Below, piece after piece: positions 35,617 to 45,969 of a stretch of 64,000 nucleotides of DNA (position 1 is the stretch's first letter; each line of letters begins with the position of its first letter). The DNA comes from an uncultured Dyadobacter sp. (GTDB taxonomy: Bacteria > Bacteroidota > Bacteroidia > Cytophagales > Spirosomataceae). The stretch is taken from assembly GCF_946482605.1 (NCBI RefSeq), contig NZ_CAMLSE010000008.1:186001-250000 (forward strand), given 5' to 3'. The position numbers were made by a program, and so were the translations under genes. A model generated the notes under the pieces. The model had not been told where the DNA came from. It made no database searches and was given only the letters and a program-made list of their open reading frames with translations.

Positions 35617-38064
35617 TCAAAACCTGAAATTAACCCCAACCAAAAAATTTCGCCCCGCCTGCGGGAAGTAGAAATTCTCCTGGGTCAATGCGCCTCCGGC
35701 GAAGTAGCCGTAGGTGTAGCCATTGGATTCGTACTTTTCGTCCAGCACATTGTTGACGAGCAGGTTGAAGGATATTTCATTCGCCCACGAGGGTTTGACC
35801 GTCCACGAAAGACGGATGTCGTTGGTCAAATAAGCGTCCAGTTTCCGGGTTTCGGTGGAGGTGTTATCCAGATACTGTTTACCCACATATTTGGTGAGCA
35901 ATGCAAGTTCGAGGTTCTTTCTGAGCGAATAGCTGAACTGGCTGCCGACGATCACGTTGGGAGAAAAGGAAATGTCGGATTTCCCGTGATTAACGGTATT
36001 GTATCCGCCATCGTCATAGTTAACGATGTATTCCGTAAAGTTTTTGATCTTGTTCTGACTGAATGTCGCATTCGCATTCCATTTCAGGAAGCGGTTGAAC
36101 GCCACTGCCCCTTCCAGCTCGATGCCGGTCCGGTAGCTTTTAGGGACATTTACACGAACAGAGCCGCCCACGTCGTTGATCTGCCCGGTCAGCACGAGCT
36201 GATTTTTGTAACTCATTAAATAGTAATTGGCCGAGAATGCCCATTTCCCCTGTTGGGTTCTGAAACCGGCTTCCACATTCTGCAAGCGCTCGCTTTTTGG
36301 AAACAGGTTAGCCGTCGATGCTGTAAAATCGTCGCGGTTAGGTTCCCGGTTGCCAATGCTGTAAGACGCATATACGGAACTCTGATCGGCGAGCTGGTAC
36401 GTAAGTCCTGCTTTCGGATTAAAGAATGAATAGGATTGATCGAATGCGAGTTGCACCAGATCGTTGTCCGTTCCGTGGATAGCGTGATTGACGCGACGGT
36501 ATTGGAGGTCGGCGAATGCATTCAGTTTATCGGTGAATTGATAATACAACTTTCCGTAAAGGTTGAAATCCTTTTTCTTGCCTGTGCTGAAATAGTATTG
36601 ATGCTCATTCTCAATATTTCCCGCGTTCCTGGCCCAGATGATCTGACCATAATGGTCTCCGTCATACTGGTTCCAGCCTCCGCCGAAACTGGCCGTCAGT
36701 TTTTTGAAACTATTGTAATCGAACGAAAAAGTGCTTCCATAGAAATAGTTGTCCAGCCACCGCCGGCGGATGAAGTCTGTACTGGTGAGTGTGTCTTTTC
36801 CGGCAATTACATTGGGTAAATTGTACTTACTGTAATCGTCGCCAGCCCGATATTGCTCATAATAACCTAATCCGCGTACGAGGAATGCATTCAAATTGAA
36901 TGTCAGTTTATTACTCAGGTTATGGGAAGAAACGATCTGGTAATGATCCTGGCGGTAATTATCGACCTCGTTTTTGTAGGTGTACGAGTTGTAAGTACGG
37001 TTATCAGAATTGAGCAGGTTTGCAGCGTCTTTTTCTCCTAAGTAATTTCTGTCAATAAAAGCCAGAATGCCCTCGCGATCACCGCGTAATTTAGCCTCCG
37101 GCACCCCGTTCCAGGATTGGTAAGTGCGTTCTTTTCCCGAAAATACATTCACCCGCACAAAGCTTTTCTTACCAAAATAGCCGCCTGAAAGATAATAGGA
37201 GTGCAATTCGGAAGAAGCGCGGTCCACAAAACCATCCGACGAAACCCTCGAAAGGCGTGCATCGAATGTAAATTTATCCTTGATCAGACCTGAACCGACT
37301 TTCAGCGTATTTTTGAACGTGTTAAATGAACCATAGGAATTATTCAGCTCTGCATAAGCTTCCTGGCGAAATGCATTGGTGTTGATATTCACCGAAGCAC
37401 CGAATGCGCCCGCCCCGTTGGTGGAAGTTCCTACGCCCCGTTGGATCTGTATACTGCTCACGGAGGAGGCAAAATCCGGCATATTCACCCAGAAAACCCC
37501 CTGGCTTTCCGCGTCGTTATAGGGAATGCCGTTGACGGTCACATTGATCCTCGTCGCGTCCGAGCCTCGTATGCGTATGCCCGTATAGCCCACGCCGCCG
37601 CCTGCGTCGCTCGTGCTCACGAGGGAGGGTGAGAAGTTGAGGAGCACGGGCAGGTCCTGTCCCAGATTTTGTTTGTCGATCTGCGCGGCGGTTACATTGG
37701 TATAGGCCATACCGGTCTTATCGTTCACGCGGGTGGCGTTGATGATCACTTCATCAGCCTGAAATGTGCTTTTATTCAGTTTGATGTCGATCTTTTCCGA
37801 GTTGCCAAGCGATACCTTCGAGGATTGATAGCCGATGTAGGAAATGTCGAGGGCGTCGATATTTCCGGAGATGTTTTTCAAAATAAAATGGCCGTCCTTA
37901 TCGGTGCTCGTGCCGCGGATCTCGCCGGCTTTGATCGTCGCGCCGGGCAAAGGCTTGCCATCTTCGGCGTCGGTAACACGGCCAGAAACGCTTTTTTGTG
38001 CAAAAGAGAGGAGTGATGTGGTGCTGAGCAGCATCGCCAGCAGATAGGTAGTAATTTTTCGCAT
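35617..38064 (-). CDS. TonB-dependent receptor under a TPP riboswitch, probable thiamin or precursor importer
   Basis: 815 residues. A signal peptide (ending TTSLLSFAQ) is followed by a carboxypeptidase-regulatory-like domain at about 25-100 (VSGRVTDAEDGKPLPGATI), a plug at about 110-230 (IRIRGSDATRINVTVNGIPY, IQIQRGVGTSTNGAGAFGASV) and a long barrel ending FLVGVNFRF. The leader contains a TPP riboswitch at 38153-38230, so expression should fall when thiamin pyrophosphate is plentiful. This matches the known thiamin-regulated outer-membrane receptors of Bacteroidota. No inner-membrane PnuT or thi genes follow; the next gene is the unrelated fic. Substrate assignment rests on the riboswitch. 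Confidence 0.92.
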   Translation of the reverse strand: MRKITTYLLAMLLSTTSLLSFAQKSVSGRVTDAEDGKPLPGATIKAGEIRGTSTDKDGHFILKNISGNIDALDISYIGYQSSKVSLGNSEKIDIKLNKSTFQADEVIINATRVNDKTGMAYTNVTAAQIDKQNLGQDLPVLLNFSPSLVSTSDAGGGVGYTGIRIRGSDATRINVTVNGIPYNDAESQGVFWVNMPDFASSVSSIQIQRGVGTSTNGAGAFGASVNINTNAFRQEAYAELNNSYGSFNTFKNTLKVGSGLIKDKFTFDARLSRVSSDGFVDRASSELHSYYLSGGYFGKKSFVRVNVFSGKERTYQSWNGVPEAKLRGDREGILAFIDRNYLGEKDAANLLNSDNRTYNSYTYKNEVDNYRQDHYQIVSSHNLSNKLTFNLNAFLVRGLGYYEQYRAGDDYSKYNLPNVIAGKDTLTSTDFIRRRWLDNYFYGSTFSFDYNSFKKLTASFGGGWNQYDGDHYGQIIWARNAGNIENEHQYYFSTGKKKDFNLYGKLYYQFTDKLNAFADLQYRRVNHAIHGTDNDLVQLAFDQSYSFFNPKAGLTYQLADQSSVYASYSIGNREPNRDDFTASTANLFPKSERLQNVEAGFRTQQGKWAFSANYYLMSYKNQLVLTGQINDVGGSVRVNVPKSYRTGIELEGAVAFNRFLKWNANATFSQNKIKNFTEYIVNYDDGGYNTVNHGKSDISFSPNVIVGSQFSYSLRKNLELALLTKYVGKQYLDNTSTETRKLDAYLTNDIRLSWTVKPSWANEISFNLLVNNVLDEKYESNGYTYGYFAGGALTQENFYFPQAGRNFLVGVNFRF

Positions 38065-38152
38065 TGCGATCCATAATTACAACAGGCAGGGGCCACCTAT
38101 CAGGAAGTTCGATAAAATGTTAACAGAAAACAGCCGTGATTGGTCCTGGCTT

Positions 38153-38230
38153 TCTCTCCCTACGCCGGCATTACCCGGATCAGGTTAAATGGGTATGATC
38201 TCAGCCCGTTCGGTAGGGCACCCCTTGAGA
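38153..38230 (-). promoter_or_regulatory. TPP riboswitch (THI element)
   Basis: Read on the minus strand, the leader has TCTCAAGGGGTGCCC, then GGGCTGAGATCATACCC, then the diagnostic segments AACCTGATCCGGGTAATGCC and GGCGTAGGGAGAGA. The P1 stem can form between TCTC and GAGA. All conserved blocks of the thiamin pyrophosphate riboswitch are present. It lies about 90 bases before the receptor start codon. I see no strong terminator hairpin in between, so control of translation is more likely than premature termination. Confidence 0.97.
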
Positions 38231-38442
38231 TTATGCTGCAAAAATAGTGTTTGTATCGGGATGATTCAAGCAATGCACCAGCTATTGTTCACGGGTACCC
38301 CGATTTTAAGAAGGATAATCCTTGGAAAGACAGCAACCATCTTATCGTTTAAAACAGTTCTTCGCGCCTGCGCCCATTTTAGATGCCTTTTACTTAATTT
38401 TACATCACTGAAAACGAACTTCTTAATTGATTGAATATCAAA

Positions 38443-39705
38443 ATGACTAGCTATACGGACACGACGAACCTCAACACTTCCCGGTATGCAATGGAACTGG
38501 AGTACAGGTACGGGGCGCACAACTACAAGCCCATGCCGGTCGTCCTTGAAAAAGGCCTAGGGGTACATGTGTGGGACGTGGAAGGGAAGCGGTATTTTGA
38601 CTTTCTGTCGGCTTACAGTGCTGTTAGTCAGGGGCATTGCCACCCGAAGATCATCAATGCGATGATCGAGCAGGCGCATAAGCTGACACTGACTTCCAGG
38701 GCGTTTTACAACGACCGCCTCGGAGAGTGTGAGAAGTTTCTTTGCGATTACTTTGGTTATGACAAGGTCCTGATGATGAACTCCGGTGTGGAAGGTGGAG
38801 AAACTGCATTGAAACTGACCCGGAAATGGGCCTATAAGGTCAAAGGCATCGCCGCCAATGAGGCTAAGACGGTTTATGCATCCGGTAACTTCTGGGGACG
38901 GACGTTAGCTGCTATTTCGGCATCTACGGATCCTTCGTCGACCAACGATTATGGTCCGTTTTTGCCTGGTTATGAGATTGTTCCCTACGACGACCTGAAT
39001 GCGCTGGAGGATTTGTTCAAAAAAGACAAAAATATCGCCGGCTTTATGGTAGAACCCATTCAGGGAGAGGCTGGCGTGGTGGTTCCGGAGGAAGGATATC
39101 TCAGGGGAGTTCGCGCGTTATGCACCCGCTACAACGTTCTGCTGATCGCGGATGAGGTACAGACTGGCATAGGCCGGACGGGCAAGCGGCTGGCTTGCGA
39201 TTGGGAAGGAATAAAGCCCGATATTCTGGTTTTGGGGAAAGCGCTTTCCGGCGGTACCATGCCGGTGTCCGCTGCTTTGGCGGACGATGAGGTCATGCTG
39301 ACGATCGCTCCCGGAGAGCACGGATCCACTTACGGAGGTAACCCATTGGCCTGTGCTGTAACGATAGCGGCTTTACAGGTGGTAGAGGATGAAAAACTCG
39401 CTGAAAACGCGGAAGCAATGGGCCGGATCTTCCGGGCCAGGATGACCTCGCTGCAAGAGCAATGTTCTCTGATCGAAATCGTTAGAGGGAAGGGACTGCT
39501 GAATGCAGTCGTGATCCAGGGCGGTGAGGATAGTGCGGTGGCTTCGGAGCTTTGCTATAACATGATGGACCGCGGATTGTTGTGTAAACCTACACATGGC
39601 AACAAGATCCGTTTTGCGCCGCCATTGGTGATCGATGAGGGCCAGATGAATGAAGCATGTGACATAATTGAAGAGGTGTTTTTAGAAATGAATGGAAATT
39701 TATGA
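38443..39705 (+). CDS. rocD: Ornithine--oxo-acid aminotransferase
   Basis: 420 residues from ATG at 38443; a TTG four codons earlier is possible. This is a class III aminotransferase of the ornithine aminotransferase type: the N-terminal [16 protein letters not shown] and [21 protein letters not shown] are OAT signatures. The PLP-binding K266 is in [16 protein letters not shown], and [13 protein letters not shown] carries the Asp that contacts the pyridine ring. It converts ornithine and 2-oxoglutarate to glutamate semialdehyde and glutamate. It overlaps the next gene by 4 bases (ATGA), though the protease has no obvious metabolic link. Confidence 0.95.
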   Translation: MTSYTDTTNLNTSRYAMELEYRYGAHNYKPMPVVLEKGLGVHVWDVEGKRYFDFLSAYSAVSQGHCHPKIINAMIEQAHKLTLTSRAFYNDRLGECEKFLCDYFGYDKVLMMNSGVEGGETALKLTRKWAYKVKGIAANEAKTVYASGNFWGRTLAAISASTDPSSTNDYGPFLPGYEIVPYDDLNALEDLFKKDKNIAGFMVEPIQGEAGVVVPEEGYLRGVRALCTRYNVLLIADEVQTGIGRTGKRLACDWEGIKPDILVLGKALSGGTMPVSAALADDEVMLTIAPGEHGSTYGGNPLACAVTIAALQVVEDEKLAENAEAMGRIFRARMTSLQEQCSLIEIVRGKGLLNAVVIQGGEDSAVASELCYNMMDRGLLCKPTHGNKIRFAPPLVIDEGQMNEACDIIEEVFLEMNGNL

Positions 39706-41093
39706 GACTGAAACTTTTCCTGCCCATCATTTTGCTGGCTGCCTTTGTCCTTTCCTGTAAAGACAAGAATGTCGACCCGGCCGACGACAGCGAAACCAAC
39801 CACTGGGTCTATGACCAGATGAAGTACTGGTACTACTGGACCGACCACATCACCACCACGCCGGATTACAGCAAATCGCCGGCCGACTTCTTTCAGTCTT
39901 TGCTTTATAAATATGACGCCGCCGCCCGTCCCGACGGGGACCGTTTTTCCTGGATGCAGGCAAGCGCCAAGGAGCTAGAGGCATCGCTGGGCGGAGAATC
40001 GAAGACGAGCGGGATGGAGTATAAACTGGTCTATTTTCCGGTCAATACCAGCAATGTGATCGGGGTAGTCTTGTTTGTAATTCCGGATTCGCCGGCAGCG
40101 AAAGCAGGGTTTGTGCGGGGCGACATTTTCAGCAGCGTGAATGGACAGAAACTCACGGATTCAAATTACAGTAAATTGCTCAATACCCAGGACAAGGCAA
40201 ATTACACGTTAGCGACGATCAAAGACGGCGTACTTGAAGAAACTGCGACAAAAAGGGATGTAACACCTGTCGTGCTCCAAGAAGATCCTGTGTTTTTTGA
40301 CTCTTTGTATACGATCGGCGATAGTAAAATCGGGTATGTGGTTTACCATCAGTTTATTCCCGAGCCCTATCAGGCGAATAACAAAGCATACGACAGAAAG
40401 CTGGACGCTCTTTTTTCAGAGTTCAAAAACAGTAACGTCAATGCATTGGTACTCGATCTGCGATACAATCCGGGAGGTTATGTCAGTTCGGCGATCAACA
40501 TGGCCAGCCTGATGACCAAAGCTACCGCGAACGACGTTTTTTACTATAAGGAATACAACAAGCAGGTGACGGAAACAAACATGAAAAAATACGGCGAAGC
40601 CTATTTTTATGACAAGTTTGCAGCCAAGAGCCAGAACATCGGTCCAGGTCTGAAACAACTGGTAGTACTGGTTTCATCGCGCACGGCATCGGCCAGCGAG
40701 CTGGTGATCAATGGACTGAAACCATTTATGGCCGTTACCATTGTGGGAGGAAGGACGGTAGGCAAGAACGTCGGGTCGGTGACCCTAAGCGATGAGAAGA
40801 AGGGCATTAGGGTAGGCTTGCAGCCGATCGTCTCCAAATCTTATAACAAAGACCATAAATCGGATTATCAAACCGGTTTCGAGCCCGATGTGAAGGTCAA
40901 CGAGGGGAATATTCTTTATCCTTACGGAGATCCGAGGGATCCATTGCTGGGTGAAGCACTGTTTCAGATCACAGGTACGCGTGTCGCGCGCGAAGGGCGT
41001 AACGCACGTGTGTTACAGGAGGAAGCAAGTAACGAGTTTTCTTCCACGATCAGCAGGAAGGCAGGAGGCAGCAATATGTTCTTCGATAGATAA
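39702..41093 (+). CDS. S41-family lipoprotein protease with PDZ domain
   Basis: 463 residues. The signal ends FVLSCKDKN, a lipobox with Cys19. An S41 N-terminal helical segment ([12 protein letters not shown]) is followed by a PDZ domain (about 105-195, [19 protein letters not shown]) and the tail-specific protease core with [12 protein letters not shown] and the nucleophile region [15 protein letters not shown]. It cleaves proteins in the periplasm or at the outer membrane, probably from their C-termini. It is translationally coupled to rocD and ends in a strong terminator at 41116-41157. Confidence 0.92.
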   Translation: MRLKLFLPIILLAAFVLSCKDKNVDPADDSETNHWVYDQMKYWYYWTDHITTTPDYSKSPADFFQSLLYKYDAAARPDGDRFSWMQASAKELEASLGGESKTSGMEYKLVYFPVNTSNVIGVVLFVIPDSPAAKAGFVRGDIFSSVNGQKLTDSNYSKLLNTQDKANYTLATIKDGVLEETATKRDVTPVVLQEDPVFFDSLYTIGDSKIGYVVYHQFIPEPYQANNKAYDRKLDALFSEFKNSNVNALVLDLRYNPGGYVSSAINMASLMTKATANDVFYYKEYNKQVTETNMKKYGEAYFYDKFAAKSQNIGPGLKQLVVLVSSRTASASELVINGLKPFMAVTIVGGRTVGKNVGSVTLSDEKKGIRVGLQPIVSKSYNKDHKSDYQTGFEPDVKVNEGNILYPYGDPRDPLLGEALFQITGTRVAREGRNARVLQEEASNEFSSTISRKAGGSNMFFDR

Positions 41094-41115
41094 CGATTCC
41101 TGTAACGCTTTAAGG

Positions 41116-41157
41116 ATGGTGAGAGAACACCAATGAACTGTTCTCTCACCATTTTTT
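41116..41157 (+). terminator. Terminator after the S41 protease
   Basis: ATGGTGAGAGAACA at 41116-41129 pairs perfectly with TGTTCTCTCACCAT at 41139-41152 around a 9-base loop, followed by TTTTT. It closes the rocD-protease transcript. Confidence 0.92.
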
Positions 41158-41209
41158 ATTGCTATTTTTACAAAAACGCAATGGCAGATTTCTAACTAAT
41201 TGACATTCT

Positions 41210-42724
41210 ATGAAGCTGGTAAATGATATGACTGTCTGGTTTTTGAAGCGTCGCTTCGAACGGATCGAACAGTTTATGAAATACCCCATCGAAACCCAGC
41301 AGCGCATATTCTCGGAGTTGATAGAAACGGCCCGTTATACAGAGTGGGGTAGCCGATATAATTACGGACAAATCAAGTCTGTGAAAGAGTTCCAGGAGCA
41401 GGTGCCCGTATCTGCCTACGAAGACCTGTATCCGTATATAGAGCGGGTCTTGAAAGGAGAGCCTAATGTACTGTGGCCTTCACAGATCGAATGGTTTTCC
41501 AAATCTTCCGGCACGACCAATGCCCGGAGCAAATTTTTACCCGTATCGCCTGAAGCATTGGAAGAATGCCACTATGAAGGCGGGAAGGACATGATGACCC
41601 TCCTGATCAACAACCGGCCCGATACCCGCGTTTTTGATGGGAAAGGCTTATCGATCGGCGGTACCTTACACGCCAATCCATTCGATGATTATACCCAGAT
41701 CGGCGATGTATCGGCGGTAATCATGCAGAATCTGCCTTCCTGGGCGGAATTTATGCGGACACCGCCATTGGAAGTCGCGTTGATGGATCATTGGGAGAGC
41801 AAGCTGGACAAGATGGCTTCGATCTGTTCACAGGAAAACGTGACCAGTATCCTCGGCGTCCCTACCTGGACGATCGTTTTGCTTGATCAGATCCTGGAAC
41901 GGACAGGCAAGAAGAATATGCTCGAAGTATGGCCCGATTTCGAGGTTTTTGTTCACGGAGCAGTGTCCTTTGAGCCGTACCGGGATCTGTTTATGACAAA
42001 ATATTTTCCGTCGGACCAGGTTCTGTACCTCGAAACGTACAGTGCGTCAGAAGGTTTTTTTGCTATTCAGGACGACATTAGCAGGGTTGGAGAGATGTTG
42101 CTGATGCTTGATTATGGTATATTTTATGAATTTGTTCCCATTGAAGAACTCGGGCAGCCCCATCCACGGGCATTGTTGCTGGATGAAGTTGAAGTAGGGA
42201 AAAACTACGCAATGGTGATTTCGACCAATGCCGGATTGTGGCGTTATCTGATCGGGGATACGGTCAAATTTACGTCTGTTTATCCATTCAGGGTGAAGGT
42301 CAGCGGACGCACGAAGCATTTTATCAATGCGTTCGGAGAAGAGGTGATCGTAGAGAATGCTGATCATGCCGTGAAGGTCGCTGCCCAGAGAACCGACTCG
42401 CTGGTCGCTAATTACACGGCAGGCCCGGTTTATATGGGCGATGGCGCCCGCGGCTGCCATGAATGGATCATCGAATTTACCCGCGAACCGGAGAGCCGGG
42501 AGGACTTTATCAACGCGCTCGACGAGGCATTGCGGGAAGTTAACTCGGATTACGATGCCAAACGCTACAAAGATATGGCACTCACACGGCCATCGATCCA
42601 TTTCGCGCCGGCAGGGACTTTTTATGCCTGGATGGGCAAAAAGCACAAGCTCGGCGGACAAAATAAAGTACCGCGTTTGAGCAATACCCGCGAGTACCTC
42701 GACGACCTGCTCGCAAATTTATGA
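41210..42724 (+). CDS. GH3 auxin-responsive-promoter-family acyl amido synthetase-like protein
   Basis: 504 residues, the usual length of bacterial GH3 proteins. The ATP-binding P-loop-like motif is WFSKSSGTTNARSKFLPVS (about residues 95-113). YSASEGFFAIQDD and ISTNAGLWRYLIGDTVKF are further adenylation-fold motifs of the GH3/ANL-related group, and the C-terminal domain contains SGRTKHFINAFGEEVIVE. Plant members join amino acids to acyl acids through an acyl-adenylate; the bacterial substrates are not known. No signal peptide. It precedes the SbcC-like gene by about 97 bases in the same direction. Confidence 0.9.
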   Translation: MKLVNDMTVWFLKRRFERIEQFMKYPIETQQRIFSELIETARYTEWGSRYNYGQIKSVKEFQEQVPVSAYEDLYPYIERVLKGEPNVLWPSQIEWFSKSSGTTNARSKFLPVSPEALEECHYEGGKDMMTLLINNRPDTRVFDGKGLSIGGTLHANPFDDYTQIGDVSAVIMQNLPSWAEFMRTPPLEVALMDHWESKLDKMASICSQENVTSILGVPTWTIVLLDQILERTGKKNMLEVWPDFEVFVHGAVSFEPYRDLFMTKYFPSDQVLYLETYSASEGFFAIQDDISRVGEMLLMLDYGIFYEFVPIEELGQPHPRALLLDEVEVGKNYAMVISTNAGLWRYLIGDTVKFTSVYPFRVKVSGRTKHFINAFGEEVIVENADHAVKVAAQRTDSLVANYTAGPVYMGDGARGCHEWIIEFTREPESREDFINALDEALREVNSDYDAKRYKDMALTRPSIHFAPAGTFYAWMGKKHKLGGQNKVPRLSNTREYLDDLLANL

Positions 42725-42821
42725 TACATCGGCAGTTGATTACCGGCTGCCCGAATTGCTATTTATTCACCAACAAAAACCACTTCAAGGCGACGGCCGA
42801 CGGCCGGTAGCCGATTGCCCG

Positions 42822-45800
42822 ATGATCCCCAAGCGCTTAAAAATCAAAGGCCTTTATTCTTACCAGACCGAGCAGGAAATCAATTTCGACCCATTGACGG
42901 ACGCATCGCTGTTCGGCATTTTCGGAGCCGTCGGAAGTGGTAAGTCCTCTATTCTGGAAGCCATTACATTCGCATTGTATGGTGACACGGAGCGCCTCAA
43001 CAAGTCGGGGGACGATCGGACGTACAATATGATGAACCTCCGGTCCGACGACCTCCTCATCGATTTCGAATGCGTCGCGGGGAAAAAGGGGGATCATTAC
43101 CGGTTTACCGTCAGGGGGAAGCGCAACAGCAAGAATTTCAAGGATGTAAAGACATTTGAAAGAAAGGCTTATATCCGGAATGGAGAAGAATGGGTGCCGC
43201 TTTCCGAAAATGAATCGACGGAAAGCATTATAGGGCTGAGCTACGACAACTTCCGTCGCACAATCATCATCCCGCAAGGGCGTTTCCAGGAATTTATAGA
43301 ATTGCGGGACGCCGACCGGACGCGGATGATGAAGGAGCTCTTTCAGCTCGAAAAATACGACCTGAGCCGTAATGTAGGTTCGCTGAGTAAGCAGAATGAC
43401 CTATCGATGTCCAATGTGGACGGACAATTGCTGGGCCTGGGTGAGGTAACACAGGAAATGCGGGAAGAAAGTGAGCGAAAGCAGGAACAACTTCGTCAGC
43501 AGATCCAGCAAACCGACGCCGCATTACTGGTCCAAACCGAGCTTGAAGCCGGCTTTCAGAAGTTAAAACTGGCTGGCGAAAAAATTCAGACACTCCGCAG
43601 CCGGCTGGAAGCGCTGGAATCGCAACGTGCAGGTATGCAGGAGCGCGAAGCCGCCCTGAAAACTTTTGAGACCTGCTCCCTGCATTTCAAATCCCTGTTC
43701 GATCAGAAGAATAACTTGCTGACGGCCATAGCGCGTGACGAACGCCTGTCCATCGAACACCAGGGCAGACTGGCCACATTAGCTGGTTTACTGGAAACCA
43801 AGCAGGAAGCATTGTTTCAGCTCAAATCGCGCTATGAGAAACGGGAGGAATTGCTCGCAACCGCCGATGAGCTGGAAAAAGTGATCCGGATCATTGAGTA
43901 TTCCCAGGCCGCATTGAAAAGAAGGGAGGCATTGCAACGCGGCGAAGAGCAGTTGAAAGAACGGGAAAAAGCCATTGAGCTTCAAAGGCAGCAGAAGCAA
44001 GAATTGGAAGTAATCACCGAACAGCGAAAGGCCGGCTTGGGAGACATCCTGGAAATGGGGTTGGTAAAGTCCTGGTTCAGTACGGGCGATGGTCTGACGG
44101 AAAGCAGGCAGGCTATCAAAACCGAAGCGGAGTCGCTGGCGCAGGAGATCAAGACGCTGAATGAAGGGCTCGCAGCCCGGCTGAGCGGCATTACCAATGA
44201 TTTTTCCATTGTATTTGATGCGGAAACTTCGCTGGAAGTTTTTCAGAAAGGCGTAACGGCTTACCTGGAAACGGGGGAGGCAAAACGCAGGGAATTGAAC
44301 CAGGCATTACTGAAAATCAATACAAAAGTGGCATTGCACCAGTATGCGGGCGATCTAGAAGACGGAGAACCGTGCCCGTTATGCGGTTCCGCTCATCACC
44401 CGGCAATGCTCAAAGCAGATGGGACGTTGGCGCAGGAGATCGCTGAGGTCGAAAAGCAAATGGCAATGCTCGATGAGAAAGAGCGGCTGCTGCGGAAACA
44501 GCAGTCGCCTATTGAACGGACATTTACGCAGATCGAAAACCTTGAAAGGCAGAAAGAGTCGATCAGGCAGCGTTACGCAGAGGCGCAGGCCAAATTGAAA
44601 GTGCATGAAGCTGCATTTGTCTGGCCCGCATTCAGTAAAACCGATCGTGAAGGTTTCGACAAACGGTTTGCGGAAAGTAGCCGGGTGCAGGCGGAAATCA
44701 GGGAAGGCGAGGTTGCGTTAAAGGCTCTGTCGGAGCAGACGGAAGCCGCATTGACGGAGAAAACCGAACGGATCGAGAAGCCGCTGCAGGTGATGAAGGA
44801 CGAAATACTGAAATTTGAAAACACCGTTCTGACGCTTTCAGAGCAGTTGTCGAAAGTCAATCCGGATGATTTTACCACTTCGGAAAAAGCGGAGATCTCG
44901 GAAAGGATAGTCGCATTGAAGGCGGAATATCAACAGCTTTCGACAAACTATGCAGAGGGCGAAAAGCAGGTGGATATGCTCGAAAAGGAGCGCAATACAC
45001 TGTCGGGCAGCCAGGCCACGCTGTTGGCTGCATTGGAAAACAGCCGTAAGGACCTGTCCTCAGTACAGCTGACTATCGATGATCAGCGGATCACCTATGC
45101 TTTTGATTCGGAGGCGAGCATAGCGGAAATCCTGCGAAACCCGATCCGAATTGAAACCGAACGGCAGGCTATCGATGCATTCAGGCTGGCATTGGAAACA
45201 ACGGCGGCTGAGCTGAAAAACCTGTTGGCAGAACACACGGGAGCGCAGTACGATGCTGAAAAGCACAACGAGGCGATCAGGCTCAAAACCGGACTTGTGG
45301 ACAGCCTTAATGCACTGCGACAAGAAGAGGGTAATATCGGCGGAAGACTCAAGCAGCTGTCGGAGGACCTGGCGAAAAAGGCTTTGCTTTTAAAAGAAAA
45401 GGGACGGCTGCAACTCAGAAAGGAGCACCTCGACGACCTGGCCAGGCTTTTCAGGTCCAGTGGTTTTGTGGATTACGCATCGAGCATTTATCTGCAAAAC
45501 CTGATACAGGCGGCCAACCATCGTTTTCACCGGATGACGCACCAGCAGCTGCACCTGGAACTGGGTGAAGGAAACAGCTTCTGGGTACGCGATCTGCTGA
45601 ATGGCGGACATTTGCGATTGCTTAAGACCCTGTCGGGCGGACAGAAATTTCAGGCGGCACTGTCCCTTGCGCTCGCCCTGGCAGATCATATTCATATTCG
45701 GAATGAATCACAGCATAACTTCTTTTTCCTGGATGAAGGCTTTGGTTCGCTCGATAAAAATGCATTGCAGACCGTCTTTGAAACACTAAAATCGCTCCGG

Positions 45801-45920
45801 AAGGAAAACCGGATCGTGGGTATCATCAGTCACGTGGAAGATCTTCAGCAGGAGATTCAGACCTACCTGAGGATCGTTGAAAGTGAAGAAGGAAGCAGGG
45901 TCGAACCGAGTTGGAAGTGA
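42822..45920 (+). CDS. SbcC/Rad50-type exonuclease-subunit ATPase
   Basis: 1032 residues from ATG at 42822 (MIPKRLKIKGLYSYQ); a longer frame to 42756 adds an unlikely 22-residue extension. An N-terminal Walker A GAVGSGKSS is followed by two long coiled coils flanking a zinc hook CPLCGSAHHP near residue 525. The C-terminal ABC signature is LSGGQKFQAALSLALALADH and Walker B is FFFLDEGFGSLD. It should be the SMC-like partner of the SbcD/Mre11 nuclease, acting on hairpins and DNA ends. No sbcD lies beside it: upstream is the GH3 gene and downstream a membrane protein. The next gene starts 49 bases later. Confidence 0.93.
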   Translation: MIPKRLKIKGLYSYQTEQEINFDPLTDASLFGIFGAVGSGKSSILEAITFALYGDTERLNKSGDDRTYNMMNLRSDDLLIDFECVAGKKGDHYRFTVRGKRNSKNFKDVKTFERKAYIRNGEEWVPLSENESTESIIGLSYDNFRRTIIIPQGRFQEFIELRDADRTRMMKELFQLEKYDLSRNVGSLSKQNDLSMSNVDGQLLGLGEVTQEMREESERKQEQLRQQIQQTDAALLVQTELEAGFQKLKLAGEKIQTLRSRLEALESQRAGMQEREAALKTFETCSLHFKSLFDQKNNLLTAIARDERLSIEHQGRLATLAGLLETKQEALFQLKSRYEKREELLATADELEKVIRIIEYSQAALKRREALQRGEEQLKEREKAIELQRQQKQELEVITEQRKAGLGDILEMGLVKSWFSTGDGLTESRQAIKTEAESLAQEIKTLNEGLAARLSGITNDFSIVFDAETSLEVFQKGVTAYLETGEAKRRELNQALLKINTKVALHQYAGDLEDGEPCPLCGSAHHPAMLKADGTLAQEIAEVEKQMAMLDEKERLLRKQQSPIERTFTQIENLERQKESIRQRYAEAQAKLKVHEAAFVWPAFSKTDREGFDKRFAESSRVQAEIREGEVALKALSEQTEAALTEKTERIEKPLQVMKDEILKFENTVLTLSEQLSKVNPDDFTTSEKAEISERIVALKAEYQQLSTNYAEGEKQVDMLEKERNTLSGSQATLLAALENSRKDLSSVQLTIDDQRITYAFDSEASIAEILRNPIRIETERQAIDAFRLALETTAAELKNLLAEHTGAQYDAEKHNEAIRLKTGLVDSLNALRQEEGNIGGRLKQLSEDLAKKALLLKEKGRLQLRKEHLDDLARLFRSSGFVDYASSIYLQNLIQAANHRFHRMTHQQLHLELGEGNSFWVRDLLNGGHLRLLKTLSGGQKFQAALSLALALADHIHIRNESQHNFFFLDEGFGSLDKNALQTVFETLKSLRKENRIVGIISHVEDLQQEIQTYLRIVESEEGSRVEPSWK

Positions 45921-45969
45921 GTATCACACATTAACCTGTATATTTGGGTCTATTTGCCCAAACCGTCCT

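Noticed and set aside
38231..38442. Possible small gene between the riboswitch and rocD
   Set aside because: Frames here are short, overlap both leaders and carry no motif. The region is more likely promoter and leader sequence.
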